DNA of 64,000 nucleotides, from assembly GCA_033065855.1 (NCBI GenBank), contig JAVXUO010002982.1:124001-188000 (forward strand), written 5' to 3'. Every line of letters begins with the position of its first letter. Within the stretch, counting starts at the first letter, position 1. Shown here one piece after another: positions 49,101 to 58,426 of the stretch. The translations under genes and the position numbers were made by a program. This DNA comes from Escallonia rubra. Lineage: Eukaryota > Streptophyta > Magnoliopsida > Escalloniales > Escalloniaceae. The notes below the pieces were generated by a model that saw only the letters and a list, made by a program, of their open reading frames with translations, did not search any database and was not told the origin of the DNA.

Positions 49101-51503
49101 ACTACTAAAGCTTTCATTTTGAATAAAACAACTGTTATTGCCTGTAGAAAAGAGCCAGATGGAACCATCCAGAAAAAAGCCGGCATCACTGAGATGCCCA
49201 AACAATTAAAATGCATTTATACAACCTTCTCTTTATCCATTAATATAGCAGTTCACACTGAAGTATATAATAACGTCTGAAATAAAGCTTCTAAGAAGCA
49301 GCGTATATCCTTGACATCTCAAATAAAGCTTCTACTGTTGGAGTATAATGTGCCTACATGTGCTGGAGATGTTTCGAATTACATGTTTTGTCGTTCAATT
49401 TTAATTGCAGTTTGCGAAAGTAGTTGAGAAATATCTTCACCTTGCATGCTGACTCCAGTGGCATAGTATGTTGGCCAATGGCCACATTAGGGTGATCAGA
49501 GTTGTCTGCGAAGGAGCTTTTCGCTTAGTACCATCTGTTTTGTATCTCAATCCCCAGAGACTGGAGCATGTCGATTGCATGTGGCTGCTGGTTATGATCT
49601 TTATATCCCAGTGTATTTTCCCCCCTAACTCGGAGATACTTTGGTCCTAATAGCACAGACAAATTCCCGTTCATAGCTACGTTGAAGCAATGTCCAATTT
49701 CACACAAAAAAGAAGTAAAAATGGATTTTGTTATGGAGTTTAGTAGTTTGTAATGATTAGTTACATGTAATTGTGTAAGTTTTTTTGGACATATATATTT
49801 ACCTTATGGCTTCCAGGGTATAAATTTTTGTATCTTGTATGTTGTGCTGATATCATGCCGTGATTGGTGTTGCAAGGACTCTAGAGGAGTTAACTTTGTA
49901 AAATGTGCTTGCCTTGGAACAACTGACATTCTTCTGAACACTTGGAAAACATGCAATTTTTTGTGTACTTTTTTTTGATTCACGTGCATCATATATTACT
50001 AATTAGAAGTTCTTTACCCCTCGACCACCCAAGAGAAGATTTCTTATTACGGCTCTTATTTGACTTTATTAATTATTCCTTGTTTCTTATAGCAAGTGTA
50101 ACAAGTAGATATTGCTTTATATCGACTATCGAGGGGTTATTGAGAATATATTTTTGTTCACAGTGAGAGCCTTAATCTTTGGTGCTATATGGATCATCCT
50201 TGGAAAACGTGTGTGGTTTTTCCCCAACATCCTTGCGGAGGAAGCGACACTGGGTGAATTGTTCCGCTTTTGGCCAAAGAAGGATGAGGAGGAGCGACCA
50301 AAATGGACGGCAAGGCTTTTCTATGCAGTAGTGGCTGGGCTGGTAATTGTACTTTTGAGGCATCATGCCCCTGATGAGGCAGCTCGAGCCAGGTCAACTT
50401 TTAGTCTTCTTACAGATAACTCATTGCGGATATAATTATATATCTTCCAAATTCAGCTGCTAATCTTTGTTTACTGCAATAAATAATTATAGTGCCAGTA
50501 AAGATTTTGTAGATAGCTTGTATCTTAATGTCTGGAACGAGGGACTAAGGAGAAAAGGTTGGCCTTGGGTTAATTGTGGTTACTATATGGTTGATAGTCC
50601 TATTTTTAAACACATTTGCTTAGGGTACTTACCTGAGTGCTCTTCATAATACCTTGACCGTTCCATTTTACCAGAAGGAAAAACGTGAAGCAACAACAGA
50701 GGCATATGTGAAAATTCAGTAGCTACTCTTTCTAGATAAGAATTTACAAGTAGAGTAATGGTATGCTTTCCAAATTTCTATCCTAAATTCTGACTCCCTA
50801 CTGACGTGGCAAAATGATGTGGCACACTGTCAGCCAAGATTTTTAAATGCGTAAACCAGAATCTACCACATCATTTTGGTGTCAATTTTGGGATAAAAAT
50901 TTGGGATTTCCTGTGGACTTGCTTTGTAGCTATTACCAAGTATATCATAATAACTTTTGGCAGCCATGTACCTTGAACCTAGTTGACAAAGGAAAAGGAG
51001 GAGGATTATTTCATCTAAGAACAAAGGAGTTAGAAACCCTGAATATGTTCTCTTGATCATTATGAAAGGATAAGCAAGCTAATTTCTTAATGATTAAGCA
51101 TTTTGTCATCGCCGCTTTCGTCCATTACTTTCTGTCAAGCAAATTTGTCTTTCATGTGGGCAACCCAGTTGCATTTTGACCTTGAACAACCAGACAGTGT
51201 CTATGTGATCATCGTTTGAAGTAGCAACTCTCATATTGCAGGTATCAGAAGCGGGTTTCCAACATCATTGATGATGTTCTTGAGTGGTCTCCAAGATTGG
51301 CGTTGTCTGGGATGATGGAGAAGCAGCAAACTGTTGTCAATGCCACAGAGTCCAACACCAGTTTTACTGATGGGAGTAAGGTGAGCTCTGAAGGTGTAGC
51401 TCCAGATGACATAGATGTTGACATTGGGGCGGAGCAGCATGAAGGTGAAGAAGCTACCGGAAACATCGAGGACACAGATCAACACAGTGACATAGAGTTG
51501 TAG
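37196..51503 (+). CDS. SEC62: SEC62, ER protein-translocation subunit
   Basis: Sec62 assists post-translational import of proteins through the Sec61 channel in the ER membrane. Five exons (37196-37300, 45760-46074, 48526-48727, 50164-50392, 51242-51503) join in frame to 370 aa with GT-AG introns of phases 0, 0, 1 and 2. The protein begins [20 protein letters not shown], a basic N-terminus. The conserved cytosolic domain follows ([44 protein letters not shown]). Hydrophobic segments are [19 protein letters not shown] and [19 protein letters not shown], then [11 protein letters not shown] and a later [34 protein letters not shown] and [19 protein letters not shown] are typical of plant Sec62. 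The C-terminus is acidic. Intron 1 is 8.46 kb and stuffed with transposon and pararetrovirus DNA; splice sites look intact. Confidence 0.96.
38177..38384 (-). repeat. Dispersed 200-bp repeat, copy A (SEC62 intron 1)
   Basis: Read on minus, this matches 59811-60006 along about 200 bp with scattered substitutions. Shared phrases include GAATTGAGTTGAAAAGG, GCTTGGGACGAGATC, CATGGAGCTCC and CACCATAT. It is non-coding and its termini show no obvious inverted repeats. Confidence 0.8.
40055..40155. repeat. Two (TA)n runs with a duplicated 30-bp spacer at the pararetrovirus junction
   Basis: TA runs at about 40060-40094 and 40123-40151 are each followed by a copy of ATAGATRAACATAAAACTAT then AAAAAC. 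The duplication lies exactly at the left junction of the viral DNA. Confidence 0.9.
40321..40410 (-). pseudogene. Duplicated fragment of the viroplasmin-like coding region
   Basis: About 90 bp nearly identical to 42657-42746 in the same orientation (for example TTATACCAAGGTTGAGGGTG). It is directly followed by plus-strand viral coding text, so this is a recombination joint. Confidence 0.85.
40525..40810 (+). pseudogene. Small coiled-coil viral frame (virion-associated-protein-like), frameshifted
   Basis: From ATG 40525 a frame of 57 codons ([20 protein letters not shown]) ends at a stop at 40696. Reading then continues in another frame ([20 protein letters not shown]) to the TGA at 40808. 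The Lys/Leu/Ile/Glu heptad pattern is that of a coiled coil, as in caulimovirid virion-associated proteins. It sits just ahead of the next viral frame, with which it overlaps by ATGA. A function is inferred from size, position and coiled-coil character only. Confidence 0.5.
40807..41004 (+). pseudogene. Small viral frame following the coiled-coil frame
   Basis: The ATG at 40807 overlaps the preceding stop (ATGA), a layout common in caulimovirids. It encodes 65 residues starting [20 protein letters not shown] and ending in basic text ([13 protein letters not shown]). The size and basic end recall a small nucleic-acid-binding protein or the truncated start of the coat-protein polyprotein. Downstream sequence to about 41640 has no clear frame. 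Confidence 0.4.
41005..41738. other. Viral or unknown non-coding stretch
   Basis: No frame is recognisable. The sequence precedes the promoter arm and could be viral intergenic or leader DNA. I did not find the usual tRNA-Met primer-binding motif intact; GAACGTATCAGAGT at 41129 is only partly similar. Confidence 0.35.
41739..42003 (+). repeat. Viral promoter segment, inverted-repeat arm 1
   Basis: 265 bp, the reverse complement of 43685-43949 with few differences. It contains a direct repeat of AGTTGTTTGGAATCTACTTT, in the manner of promoter repeats. Confidence 0.92.
41930..41937 (+). promoter_or_regulatory. Pararetrovirus promoter TATA box, arm 1
   Basis: TATAAAAG, followed by GTGGAGGCC and a CT-rich stretch, inside a segment placed upstream of viral coding DNA. 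The mirrored copy has the same motif. Activity is inferred. Confidence 0.6.
42139..43122 (-). pseudogene. Caulimovirid viroplasmin-like domain with coiled coil
   Basis: An open frame of 327 codons. The middle (about residues 110-165: [20 protein letters not shown], then [20 protein letters not shown]) has the pattern of the viroplasmin/RNase-H1 N-terminal fold (YxVxKG..PGI..SW..A......Y..F.....A). It is followed by a Cys-rich spot, a coiled coil (about 185-235), and a Ser/Pro/Lys-rich, very basic end. The Met at 43122 is unlikely to be the natural start. The frame probably continued from the movement-protein-like frame upstream and was separated by a slip in a run of seven T. No protease or polymerase follows. 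Confidence 0.65.
43025..43692 (-). pseudogene. Caulimovirid movement-protein-like frame
   Basis: The open frame starts after a stop near 43693, without an ATG (first ATG at 43576), and ends at 43025. Its layout ([12 protein letters not shown], then [12 protein letters not shown], then hydrophobic strands) resembles 30K-type movement proteins of caulimovirids, which open plasmodesmata for virus spread. It begins immediately downstream of the arm-2 promoter, with no leader left, and its end overlaps the next frame by 98 nt. The overlap lies at a seven-T run, which points to a frameshift. The assignment to the 30K family is by eye. Confidence 0.6.
43685..43949 (-). repeat. Viral promoter segment, inverted-repeat arm 2
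   Basis: 265 bp, the inverted copy of 41739-42003. It lies between the RNase H fragment and the movement-protein-like frame, the order expected in a circular caulimovirid genome. Confidence 0.92.
43751..43758 (-). promoter_or_regulatory. Pararetrovirus promoter TATA box, arm 2
   Basis: TATAAAAG on the minus strand, followed by GTGGAGGCCAGTTG. It points into the movement-protein-like frame. Confidence 0.6.
44005..44108 (-). pseudogene. Caulimovirid polyprotein end: RNase H C-terminus
   Basis: About 34 codons on minus contain [15 protein letters not shown], the typical end of retroelement/pararetrovirus RNase H domains (KG.DN..AD.LSR). A stop codon interrupts it a few residues earlier. It abuts the TA run at 44109, so the rest of the polymerase is missing at the insertion edge. 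Confidence 0.75.
44231..45320. repeat. Three diverged 420-540-bp tandem repeats (SEC62 intron 1)
   Basis: The phrases GGCAACCYGCAGAYCCTTTA and GATACAAAGGTCCTGTATGG occur at about 44232-44360, 44768-44905 and 45190-45318 with spacer differences. GGCTCATTGTCKTTAT-type text precedes units 2 and 3. This is an old local triplication without coding content. Confidence 0.75.
46075..48525. other. SEC62 intron 2
   Basis: 2.45 kb between exons 2 and 3. A short (TG)n run at 47828-47840. No mobile-element termini or frames could be supported. Confidence 0.8.
48728..50163. other. SEC62 intron 3
   Basis: 1.44 kb between exons 3 and 4. Nothing further recognised. Confidence 0.8.
50393..51241. other. SEC62 intron 4
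   Basis: 0.85 kb between exons 4 and 5. Nothing further recognised. Confidence 0.8.
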
Positions 51504-52180
51504 AACTTGTAATGGGAAGTGCACAATATTACAGGTTTTCCTTTTAAGAAAGTATTTTATACTTGGTTGCTACCTTAAATTACCTGAGTGTAGAACATTG
51601 TATTCAAAATCCGGATAATCCAGTTAGTCCTAAATTACCTTGAAACTTGTTCAAGTTGTCGTAGCGCTGCTTTCGAGAATGAGGGCCCGTTTGGTTCGAT
51701 GTTTGGAGCATTACACTGCAGTAATCGTAATTGTATTCGTAATTATGCTCCACGTGAGTGAGCACATTCGGTTCACTGTTACAAATTCGATATTGAATGT
51801 AATGGCCATCGTCTTCCAGCGTTTGGTAGAATGAAACGAGTGTTTGCCGTACAAAAACAAATTAATGAGAATGAATAAGTATCCCCAATTAGAATTTAGT
51901 AGCGTTCAATCTTTATTTTTTCTTTATTTTTCCCTACCTCGCACTGTGTTAGAACTTCATTTTGGAGCCACAAAAGTAATTATAACGTCAAAATACTAGA
52001 CAAGGAACACAAGAAGTTTTTCTAGAGCGTTTCAATGATTTACTGTTATGATTCTCGAAAACAAGAGTGACCTTATGACATAAGGTTTGCCCTCTTGTGA
52101 AAATAGTTTTAGCTTTTGCCAACCCGATACTTGCTTGGGAGTGATTGTACTGTCTACACGAGGACCTATGTTGGCACGAT
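51504..52180. other. SEC62 3' UTR and downstream flank
   Basis: The 3' UTR should occupy the first 100-200 bp. GGGCCCGTTTGGTTCGATG at 51683-51701 resembles the start of a plant MITE, but no matching inverted end was found. Confidence 0.4.
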
Positions 52181-52195
52181 GGGGGGGGGGGGGGG
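52181..52195. repeat. Poly-G run (15 G)
   Basis: Uninterrupted G homopolymer. Such runs are prone to sequencing and assembly error. Confidence 0.95.
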
Positions 52196-52251
52196 CTAAT
52201 GTACCCGCTCAACTTCAAATTTTTTTTTTGTTCAACTCATCTGTTCTGTGA

Positions 52252-52276
52252 CTCTCTCTCTCTCTCTCTCTCTCTT
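52252..52276. repeat. (CT)n microsatellite
   Basis: About 12 CT units, followed by a GC-richer 400-bp stretch with short frames but no recognisable protein. Confidence 0.95.
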
Positions 52277-54240
52277 TGACTTGCCCTACGCCAATTACCT
52301 CTCAGACTTTCACCCACTCCAAGATAGGCAGATCGCAAACACCCACTCACCCGCGACGGGCAGCGGGCAACGACGACACGACAGGGGCTCCTTGAGTCGA
52401 CTCTCTCTGGCCTCAGCTCAGATCTGGAATTAACAAGACAGCCGACTAGCCGAGTAGAGGCGTTGAGGCAGTCTTCTTTAGACCTGGAACTGGAACAATT
52501 GTCAACTGAAGAAGCAGTGACCGGCAAGGAGAGGACTCTACCGGCCAACAACCCTCTACCGGCGACGAAGCGTCGACAATCGGTGACCCGTGACCTGTCA
52601 ATTAGTCAACTGCCTTCATCATTTTCAGATTTAAGTACGTATTTTCAGATTGATGATTGATCATTTGCTTTCCCAATTGATTTCCTTATTTAGTTTTCAT
52701 ATATTGATGGATTTGATTCCCTGAGTACATGTTGATTGAAATGCTATATTGACAATTTAGAAAAGCTTAGTTGATTATCAAGTTTAATGGATTAGAAATG
52801 TTTAATGGACTAAAAATTTAGAAAACCTTTCTTGATTCTTGTCGGCCGGTAGTGGGTTTTCACTAAGTTTGGTACCTCCCAGTTGAAAATGCACACATGA
52901 AATTAAGATGTTTACCTAGAACAAACATAATGCACATTAAAATGTAGTGGAGCGGCCATCGTGCGCGGCTTCTGCCTTAGGTCGACGGTGGTGGTTAAAA
53001 AATATGAGTTTCTATCATGTGGGTATTAAAAACCTAGCCCAAAATAACCAACTATAATATGAGCTCAACCCATCTTAACCAATTTTGTAATTAAGTGGGT
53101 TTGAAAAACTCACATTTTCTATTGTTGGATTAGTTAAACCTTATAAAACTTAAGTTGCAGCCGTGGTTAGTTGTAACTCTTGACCTACTCCTTTTTTGTA
53201 ATCTTTTGGTTAACTCTAGATACATTTATTGTATTAGTTTTATTCTTGATTTGGTTGTAATAGTTACTTTTTGTTTATTGGTCTTCATGAAAAGCAACAT
53301 AATTAGATGAACTATCTTGCGGCGTGCTCATCTATTCTTGTAATTTGTTTCACAAATTATGATTCTCTGATTAATCTAAAAAGTATTCATCCAACGCAAC
53401 CTAACCTAGTTTTGTAAAAAGGGGGCCGGTTAAAAAACAAACCTTTCACCCCTACACCAGACGCCATCGATACCCGGCCTAACTTTCTCCCGTATGCTAG
53501 ACCAGTCTTTGTTGTTGATTACAAGATTATGTATATTTATCAAATTGTGAATGATAGGCATGATGCAATTCACAATTGCATGTATGGGTGGCTCTTGGTT
53601 ACACACCTACCAAAGTAACTATAGTTTAGTTGATGATGTAGGCGGCATGTCTTGAATGCGTGGCAGAATCGATCAAACCGTCATCATCATCCTTTACCTT
53701 TATTAAAATTGACTGCTTTTATGAAGCAGTTTGTCATAATATGCTTTTTATAAAGCAATTTTGTCGTAGGTTGATGAAGCAAATATAAAGCAGTTTGCGG
53801 AATAAAGAGATATGGAAGCAGGCTCTTGCTTCTATTCCTATTTGTTTCTTGCTCAAATAGATCGTGCAAAACAACTGAAACAACGGCTACACATCTATTG
53901 CTCCTCGTTTTTTCACCTACCAACCTCTTCTGTATAAAGAAGCAAATGCAGAACGGTTCTTGCACACACCAACACAAGGAGCTCAACGGAGGAGTTGAAA
54001 CAAGGGGTAGGAAGGATTGTGCCTAAAGTGCCACTCAAGGAGAAATGACTCGTTTCGAGTATTGGCGTACTACGATTCTTGCACGGTGTTTTGAAGTCTG
54101 TGAGTAAGTGCGGGCGGGCATGTTAACAGATTGTCTATGAGCGGCGCAGTTGTAATACTCCCTTTTATGACAATGTATATAGAATGAATAATGAAAAGCC
54201 AATGGTGGAGATAGTGTAGTGATAGGCAACCCCCCCTCCC
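52277..54240. other. Intergenic, no gene supported
   Basis: A GC-richer patch at 52300-52600 ends in a plus-strand frame of 65 codons (52463-52660) with no known domain. Further on, minus-strand frames of up to 99 codons (53986-53687) show no family signature. Confidence 0.4.
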
Positions 54241-54261
54241 TCTCTCTCTCTCTCTCTCTCT
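54241..54261. repeat. (CT)n microsatellite flanked by C-rich tracts
   Basis: About 10 CT units between CCCCCCTCCC and CCCCCTCCCC. Confidence 0.95.
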
Positions 54262-55760
54262 CCCCCTCCCCTTCCCCTTTTTCTTGCTTTCTTCATATTT
54301 TTTTCACGGAACATAAATTGTCGGTTTTACTCGTATCTTTTACCTCAACAACCTTAATTTGATTCTTTTCTACCGAATTATCCCCAGTAGCCTTTACCAT
54401 AATCTTTGTCTCTTCTTTTTTTGTTTTCGCTATTTGATAGCAGTTTTGGTTTGATGATAACAAAACCTTGATTGTTGTTGCTAGATGTGTTAGTGTTTGT
54501 GTTTGATAGTAATGTTGGAATGTTATAAACACTCGTTAATACACAAGTATGATTATCTAGAGAATAGCATCCTCGTGATTAGATCAAGTATGGATTGCTT
54601 GAAGATGTCAATAAGGAACTATAGTAGTGTAGGTTGTTTTATGTAAATGCATTTCTATCCTGCAACTGTTTGTCGATTGAATGATGACAAGGACATAGAG
54701 TGACCTTATAATGATTATATGGATGAAAAAAAAAAACATATTAAAATTGGCCAAATATCATGTTTTAAAAAGAAATTTTAAATTTATATCAACTCAAGAT
54801 GTAATGACTTACATGGTTGGTTGCTAATGCAATTAATTTTTTTAGCTATTACCCAGGATGTCAAAATTAGCTACAAACTCCCATAAAACGACTATAAATA
54901 GCCGCTAAATATCTTCAGTGACATTTATCTAATGCCACTAGAAAAGTGCACCTAAAAATTACTGTTAGAGAATATTAACTCGTATCCTAAATAAGCGTGC
55001 AAGTCAAAGACGACTAATTAATTAGGGACGGATGGAGTACTATATAGTAGGGAAGTGAGGGGTAGGAGGGCTGTAGCCCTCTTACTACAACTCAGGTTGC
55101 AACCAAATTATCCGCACCAAAGGAATTGGTTTAAGGCGGTTCTCTCTTTCATCCAGTTACGTTGTGTCCATGCCTTTCAATCCGGAAAGTCGCTTTAAGA
55201 ATTAAGTTGTTTGTAGAAACTTAACATCCACTTATGCAGCCCAAGTGAGATAATGTTAGGAATTTTCCGTTCCCTTGGCGTTAGGTAGAACGTATTTTTG
55301 ATAACACGTTACTCTAACTAATGATTGTGACCGGTTTGGACCATGAAGTTAGGTGCACCTTAGTGCATGATCAAGCTAGACATTTTATGAGCTTTATTAT
55401 TTACGTGGGCGAGCCTAATTTTTTGGAATCCTTAGTTGGTTAGGAATTTTCATTTAAAACTATAAATATATTTAAGTAGTTTAATGCCTACTCTCACGAG
55501 TTGCAGTGTTTCGGTTAGACCTAACAACACGTTGTGTGAGAGTAAAAACTTTTTCTCAAATTCCTCGTACTTTTCTAATGTCCATCAATATATTTTACAT
55601 CTCTCTTAAGGCTGAATGGCTTCTAACCCCCTTTGACTTCAACGTTTTCGCACATAAAATCCCGTGATTTCGATTTTGGCAGCTAAAACCTTGAACTTTT
55701 TGAACTCGAACAATTGAACCCAAAATCATCATTCTATTAAAATTTTGTTAACATCCGTTT
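54262..55760. other. Intergenic, no gene seen
   Basis: AT-rich. ATTAGGGACGGATGGAGTA at 55021-55039 is the reverse complement of a Stowaway-type terminus (TACTCCATCCGTCCCTAAT), but the partner end was not found, so it may be a solo end. Confidence 0.4.
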
Positions 55761-55890
55761 GCCATATTGTAATAAATATGCGACGGCCGTCCAATTGTGC
55801 CATGCAAGTGAGTTAAATGCCCAATGTCCACTATACAACTCACTTGCAAGGCACACTTGGACGGCCGTCACATATTTATTACAATATGGC
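55761..55890. repeat. 130-bp long hairpin (arms about 54 bp)
   Basis: The left arm begins GCCATATTGTAATAAATATG and continues through GACGGCCGTCCAA to GCAAGTGAGTT. The right arm is its reverse complement with about three mismatches. The loop is about 20 nt. It could be the core of a foldback MITE, an old siRNA source or a young miRNA-like hairpin. Confidence 0.9.
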
Positions 55891-56475
55891 AAAACTATTA
55901 TCGGTAGAACCAAACTTCAAATTTTTTCTACCTAAATTTAAACACATTTGGCATTCGATATAACTCATGGTAAAATTTAAGGTCTACCAGTGTTTCCAGT
56001 ACCCTTACTTGGTATCCTGGTTTTGAGCATTTTTACCCTCCACTCTTCCCCTTAGACTATTCTCCATTCTGTGAATCCTCGAGTCCTATTCTACCTTTGT
56101 TTTGTGCGATATCCGTCTAGAAAACTCGGTGTCCGTGTTAGTTTGGAATAAGAATGATTTTGCTTAATGCTGTTTGGGCACCGATAGGTGCCATCATCAA
56201 TGTTGCATCACCTGAAAATATCTTGCATACTACTGTTTCTGCGATCCTACATGCTATTGATTGGTTATATCGTGCCCATTTTTTCATATTATTATCTTCC
56301 TTACCCACCCTCATTTTATGGACTAGATGAATGATAGTAACTCGCACTCGGTCAACAAGGCGGTTATTTTGCGTCAACTTCAGAATAACTACAGTTATAT
56401 GCATTTGTTGCATGTCGCCTAGGGAAAAAAAGGCGTGTTTCATCGGCATTGGCCTCTATTGCTTATCAATCCAGG
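55891..56475. other. Intergenic, no gene seen
   Basis: A minus-strand frame of 103 codons (56449-56138) has no recognisable domain. Confidence 0.4.
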
Positions 56476-56484
56476 AAAGGTTTA

Positions 56485-57496
56485 GGGCTAATTACACTTA
56501 TGTTCTTGAGATTTGAGGGTAATTACACTCAAGGACACAAAATTTTAAAATGTAACACTTATGTCCATCGAGAAACGGAACCCTAAAAATCTTAACGGTT
56601 TTAATGAAAAGACTGAAGACTGTATTGCCCCTGAGTTAGAACCTTATTTTTTTTTAATGCCATTACTTCATTAAAAAAAAACTTTATTTCATCTTTACTT
56701 TACCCCCCCACCCCCACCCCCCCCCCCCATCTGCATCCCCCTTCCCCGTCACCCACCCACCCATTCTTCCTCCCCTTCCTCGGCGCCGCACCCCACCTGC
56801 CTCCCCCTTCCCCGTCACCCACCAGCCCCTTCTTCCTCCCCTTCCCCGGTGCCGCACCCCATCTGCCTCCCCCTTCCTCGTCACCCCGTCACTGCCTACC
56901 TCCCCTTCCCCGTCACCGCCCACCCCGGATCAGCAACTGTGGGAAGAGCAGCGACGGTGGAGATCTGCAACTATGGGAGATCTGCGGCGACGATGTGGGG
57001 CAGCGACGACGTGGGTTTGGGGGAAGGGAGGGGACTTGGGTTACCGGCGACATGGGTCGAGGGAGGGAGCTGGGGCTGCCGGCGGCAAGATTCCAGATGT
57101 GGATCCCTAATTTCAAAATTAGGGTTCTGAAACCCTAATTTTAAGGTTTCAAAACCCTAACTTTTAAATTAGGGTTGATTTTGAAACCCTAATTAAATCA
57201 TTTGGACATTTGAAAGCTTAATTTACAAATTAGTTTCAAACCCTAATTTTAAAGAATTAAGATTTGTTATCCTAATTTAAAATTTATAAAAATTATTCAA
57301 GATATATTGTACAAGGGCAGTATTGTCATTTTTAAAATACAAAATGATGAACAGTATATTTTTTGGATGGAACCCTAACGGATGGACACGGGTGATACAT
57401 TTGAAACATTTTTTGTCACGGAATGTTACATTTTAAAAGTTTGTGTCCTTGAGTGTAATTACTCACAAACCTCAGGGACATAGGTGTAATTAGGCC
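56485..57496. mobile_element. Non-autonomous Mutator-like element (1012 bp)
   Basis: A perfect 9-bp target duplication AAAGGTTTA (56476-56484 and 57497-57505) flanks long, diverged inverted ends: GGGCTAATTACACTTATGTT and GGCCTAATTACACCTATGTC. Similarity continues inward through ATTACACTCAAGGACACAAA to about 100 bp. The core (56700-57100) is GC-rich with a repeat of CCCCCTTCCCCGTCACCCAC-type units and then CAGCGACG/GGGAGATCTG text, unlike the AT-rich ends. No transposase is present. The core may be a captured genomic fragment, as in Pack-MULEs, but its source is unknown. Confidence 0.92.
56738..56930. repeat. About 70-bp minisatellite in the MULE core, three units
   Basis: Units contain CTGCCTCCCCCTTCCCCGTC, then CTTCTTCCTCCCCTTC and GGCGCCGCACCCCA, with small changes. 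Confidence 0.8.
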
Positions 57497-58426
57497 AAAG
57501 GTTTATTGTAGGAATGGATAGACCATGTACATCATATTGTAAACCTCTGAGGATTCGGTCCACTGCTAATGATCTCCCTTGAGGTGTTTGGTTCTCTGGG
57601 TTGTAAATGTTGATTTTATTTTGTGCTTGATATATATTTCTACTCTACCGGTGTAGAAGTGTGCATAATGATTCTTAGAATTTTTATAAGTGAAATGCAA
57701 TAGTACATAATCAGTTCAATTGAGGCAATTTTCTTTAAGATGATGATATAAATGGTTCGTTTTCGTGTATGGGGATAAAAAAAAATGAGCTGCCATACAC
57801 AACTTTTTATTCGGTTAAAGGATAGCAAAATTGAGTCCCTTTTGTAATCGCCTCTTAAACTCAGAGGTACAAGTGTTGGTATCCCTTATTGTTGTGACCA
57901 CACTTAGTAGGTCTTATTATTGTATCGTGACAATAATTTGTATGGTCTAATGAAATTCTTTATGCAAACCCCCCACCCCCCCCCCCCCCCCACCCCCCCC
58001 CCCACAACAACAAACCCTAACCCAAAAAGGGGGGAAAAAAAAGTGGGGCAAAGACTAGCCCTACCCTCAAATAATCACAATGTTTTCCTTTAAAAATCAC
58101 AAGCAGCAACCTTAAACACAGTAAGACGGCAAAGCAGATTAAGGCCGCCTACAGCATTGATCAACTCCTAGAGTGATGTTCTGATAACCAACCCCTACAT
58201 GATACAATACTTTGTACAAAACACAAAACGACCCTGGGTAACTACGAAGTCCATTAACCATCCCTCTCTTCTGTGTCCTCGCACAAAAAAGCCAACGTAA
58301 CAAAGCCAAGAATGATTTGCCGGCCAACTTTAACAGCACACAATGATTTGCCAAGGAAGGACATGACAGATGCTTTGTGCCTCCTGTGCAGTCTTCCGCA
58401 TTGGCAACCACACTCGAAAGATGGCC
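57497..58426. other. Downstream of NF-YA; C-rich tract at 57969-58003
   Basis: A poly-C/A tract of about 35 bp at 57969-58003. The last 200-300 bp before 58427 are probably the 3' UTR of the NF-YA gene. No other gene seen. Confidence 0.5.

Noticed and set aside
51683-51840. MITE beginning GGGCCCGTTTGGTTCG downstream of SEC62
   Set aside because: No matching inverted right end or target duplication was found.
58139-58411. Overlapping frames of 75-129 codons on both strands near the NF-YA stop
   Set aside because: They are out of frame with the NF-YA exon or lie in its 3' UTR; the exon with the CCAAT-binding domain explains the region.
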